This document shows positions 6,048 to 7,337 of a stretch of DNA of 7,337 bases, in pieces. The notes under the pieces were generated by a model that worked only from the letters and a program-made list of their open reading frames with translations, did no database searches and had not been told where the DNA came from. The stretch is taken from the NCBI GenBank assembly GCA_025935155.1, contig JAICVV010000098.1, forward strand, positions 1 to 7,337, read 5' to 3'. The stretch's first letter is position 1. Every line of letters begins with the position of its first letter. This stretch comes from Alphaproteobacteria bacterium. Lineage in GTDB: Bacteria; Pseudomonadota; Alphaproteobacteria; Micropepsales; Micropepsaceae. The position numbers were made by a program, and so were the translations under genes.

Positions 6048-6322
6048 CAGTGGTAGTCCTCCAGATCGACGTTTATCGCATCCGCACCATCCCAAGCGAA
6101 GGTCAGCCGCCAGTTTTCGCTCACCCAAATCGCATACCGCCCTCTTTCGCCACCCTTCAGGTGATGAAAGCGCAGCCCGGGCAAGTCCATCGCGTTCGGC
6201 CGGGTTGCATGCAATCGTTTCAGTTTACCGCGCCACAGCTCCTGCCAGAGAACCACTTCCGGCAAGGTCATGTTTCGCCGCAAAGAACGCGCGCGCTTCA
6301 ATGTCAGAATTGACGCCCGCAC
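6047..6322 (-). pseudogene. Chimeric higB: DUF559-like N-terminus joined to HigB toxin C-terminus
   Basis: An open frame of 91 codons from GTG at 6322. Residues about 36-91 are HigB-like: MDLPGLRFHHLKG (45-57), then GRYAIWVSENWRLTF (61-75) and the terminal DLEDYH (86-91), as in RelE/HigB ribosome-dependent ribonucleases. The first ~34 residues are not HigB: LKRARSLRRNMTLPEVVLWQEL resembles the start of DUF559 endonuclease-like proteins (RAR.LRR.MT.PE..LW). The join is near LWRGKL. The total length is close to that of a normal HigB, but about the first third of the toxin has been lost. Repeat copy B ends exactly where this frame begins, so the fusion probably arose by recombination with a repeat-linked DUF559 gene. 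The product might be made, but toxin activity is doubtful. The stop overlaps higA by one base. Confidence 0.7.
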
Positions 6323-6376
6323 TCGCCCCCTCCACCATGCTTCGCATGGTCCCCCTCCCCCGTTTCACGGGGGAGG
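6323..6376 (-). repeat. GC-rich hairpin intergenic repeat, copy B
   Basis: On the plus strand this holds two perfect hairpins: ACCATGC / GCATGGT (6334-6350, 3-base loop) and CCTCCCCCGT / ACGGGGGAGG (6354-6376, 3-base loop). Read on the minus strand it matches the first half of copy A at 3975-4037, including GGGGGACCAT, ATGGTGGAG and the GGGCGAG tail. The two copies are thus inverted relative to each other and bracket the methyltransferase/HigBA block. Copy B stops at the start codon of the chimeric higB. Confidence 0.8.
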
Positions 6377-6629
6377 AACCGCTCGCGCAAGAATGCACGA
6401 GCCTCGCCGGGGATGACAAGTTGGAGTTGCTGCGCAGAGCCAGCGGCCTCCCCGCGTTGGGAAGGTGAAAGGACGGCGGCTAATTGGCGGAATGCGACTC
6501 ATACACTCCCAGCCTTGGCCTCTCCCTCAATGGGTAGAGGGAATCGATGGTGGCCTATCGAGTAAATGAGAAGCAACGGGTTGGCGCGCGTGGGCGTTGT
6601 TCTCAGATACGCGGAGAAGAGCGCGACCT
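6377..6629. other. Intergenic region with repeat-like fragments, no gene supported
   Basis: This lies between the divergent chimeric higB/repeat B and the SDR gene. The minus strand of 6381-6418 reads GTCATCCCCGGCGAGG followed by a CTCG...CGAG hairpin; GTCATCCCCGGCGAG is a string often met between genes in alphaproteobacteria, so a second repeat family may be present. A 6-bp hairpin TCCCTC / GAGGGA (6523-6528 with 6537-6542) lies further right. No clear -35/-10 pair for the SDR gene was found. Short open frames here have no recognisable product. Confidence 0.45.
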
Positions 6630-7337
6630 ATGGAAAATCCCACGGACAAATATCCGCGTCCGCCGTTCCGGAAGCAGGAGCAGCCCTGGCCGGGCCTGGC
6701 CTCCAAAATGGAACCCAAGCCGGATCATGGAGAGGAGAGCTACAAGGGATCGGGAAGACTGACGGGCCGCAAAGCGCTGATCACCGGCGGCGATTCCGGC
6801 ATGGGCCGTGGCGCCGCTATCGCCTACGCGCGCGAAGGCGCCGATGTGGCGATCAACTATTTCCCCAGCGAAGAACCGGACGCGAAAGAGGTGATTGCGC
6901 TGATCCGGGAAGCGGGACGCAAAGGCGTGCCCATTCCCGGCGATCTGCGCGAGGAAAATTTTTGCAAGCAGTTGGTGGCGCGCGCAGTCGAAGAGTTGGG
7001 CGGCCTCGACATCGTTGTGTGCAATGCGGGGCGTCAGCAATCGCGCGAGTCGATTCTCGATCTCAGCACGGAAGATTTCGACGCCACGATGAAGACCAAC
7101 ATCTACGCGCCGTTCTGGATCATCAAGGCAGCGCTGCCGCACCTGAAGCCCGGTTCAACCATCATCGGCACCACATCCGAGCAGGCCTATGATCCCTCGC
7201 CCGATCTGTATGACTACGCGCAGACCAAGGCGGCCACGATGAATTACGTGAAGTCGCTGGCGAAACAGCTGGGACCGAAAGGCATTCGCGTCAACGGCGT
7301 GGCGCCGGGCCCGATCTGGACCCCGCTGCAGGTAAGC
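6630..7337 (+). CDS. Short-chain dehydrogenase/reductase (classical SDR), 3' end outside the window
   Basis: The first 236 residues are visible and open to the window edge; the C-terminus is missing. A ~44-residue N-terminal extension rich in Pro and charge (ENPTDKYPRPPF...) precedes the Rossmann fold. Cofactor motif TGGDSGMGRG is at 52-61, CNAG at 131-134, catalytic S183, and Y196-A-Q-T-K200 as the YxxxK pair. GIRVNGVAPGPIWTP at 218-232 is the usual segment after the active site. Such proteins use NAD(P)H to reduce or oxidise carbonyls or alcohols in the cytosol. The extension and the TSEQAYDPSP...DYAQTKAA pattern resemble the YghA/YhxC subgroup of general-stress oxidoreductases; the substrate is unknown. 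ATG at 6630 is chosen because it opens the family-like extension; GGAG at 6613-6616 is 13 bases away, a weak spacing. The gene is on the opposite strand to everything else in the window. Confidence 0.9.
   Translation, partial: MENPTDKYPRPPFRKQEQPWPGLASKMEPKPDHGEESYKGSGRLTGRKALITGGDSGMGRGAAIAYAREGADVAINYFPSEEPDAKEVIALIREAGRKGVPIPGDLREENFCKQLVARAVEELGGLDIVVCNAGRQQSRESILDLSTEDFDATMKTNIYAPFWIIKAALPHLKPGSTIIGTTSEQAYDPSPDLYDYAQTKAATMNYVKSLAKQLGPKGIRVNGVAPGPIWTPLQVS

Noticed and set aside
6225..6468. Open frames crossing repeat B on both strands
   Set aside because: They read through the inverted-repeat hairpins and out of frame through the chimeric higB; the peptide strings are typical repeat translations.
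1..7337. CRISPR arrays, tRNA or rRNA genes, transposase genes
   Set aside because: No regularly spaced direct repeats, tRNA-like cloverleaf, rRNA sequence or transposase motif was seen on either strand.

Overview
The window looks like chromosomal DNA from an alphaproteobacterium. It is GC-rich, carries a bacterial-type adenosylhomocysteinase with the long insert, and contains two copies of the GC-rich hairpin repeat (a CCTCCCCC hairpin followed by an ACCATGC/GCATGGT hairpin) that is familiar between genes in that class. This placement rests on recognised families and base composition, not on a search, and no genus can be named.

Left block (1-3526, all minus strand): ahcY, then 12 bases after its stop a secreted protein built from seven HAF-type repeats, then the 5' part of a secreted alpha/beta hydrolase that runs off the left edge. 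ahcY and the HAF gene are packed like an operon, with the HAF ribosome binding site overlapping the ahcY stop. About 590 bases without a convincing gene follow (3527-4112). They hold an AT-rich block in the ahcY leader (possible promoter or operator) and repeat copy A.

Central block (4113-6376, minus strand): a scarred defence-type locus. In reading order from the right it holds repeat copy B; a higB-like gene whose first third has been replaced by the N-terminus of a DUF559 endonuclease-like protein; an intact-looking higA antitoxin; the first ~82 codons of a DNA methyltransferase with its DPPF motif; a lower-GC segment of about 0.94 kb; and the last ~139 codons of the same methyltransferase. 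The middle of the methyltransferase, including where its SAM-binding motif should be, is gone. In its place is one open reading frame of about 270-307 residues, which I read as a PD-(D/E)XK-type nuclease (E...D...ExK pattern). The methyltransferase start also has an apparent 2-base deletion. This is the most interesting part of the window: a nuclease-like gene in place of a modification enzyme's core, bounded by inverted copies of the same repeat.

Right block (6377-7337): about 250 bases of intergenic DNA with repeat-like hairpins, then the 5' 236 codons of a plus-strand short-chain dehydrogenase/reductase that runs off the right edge.
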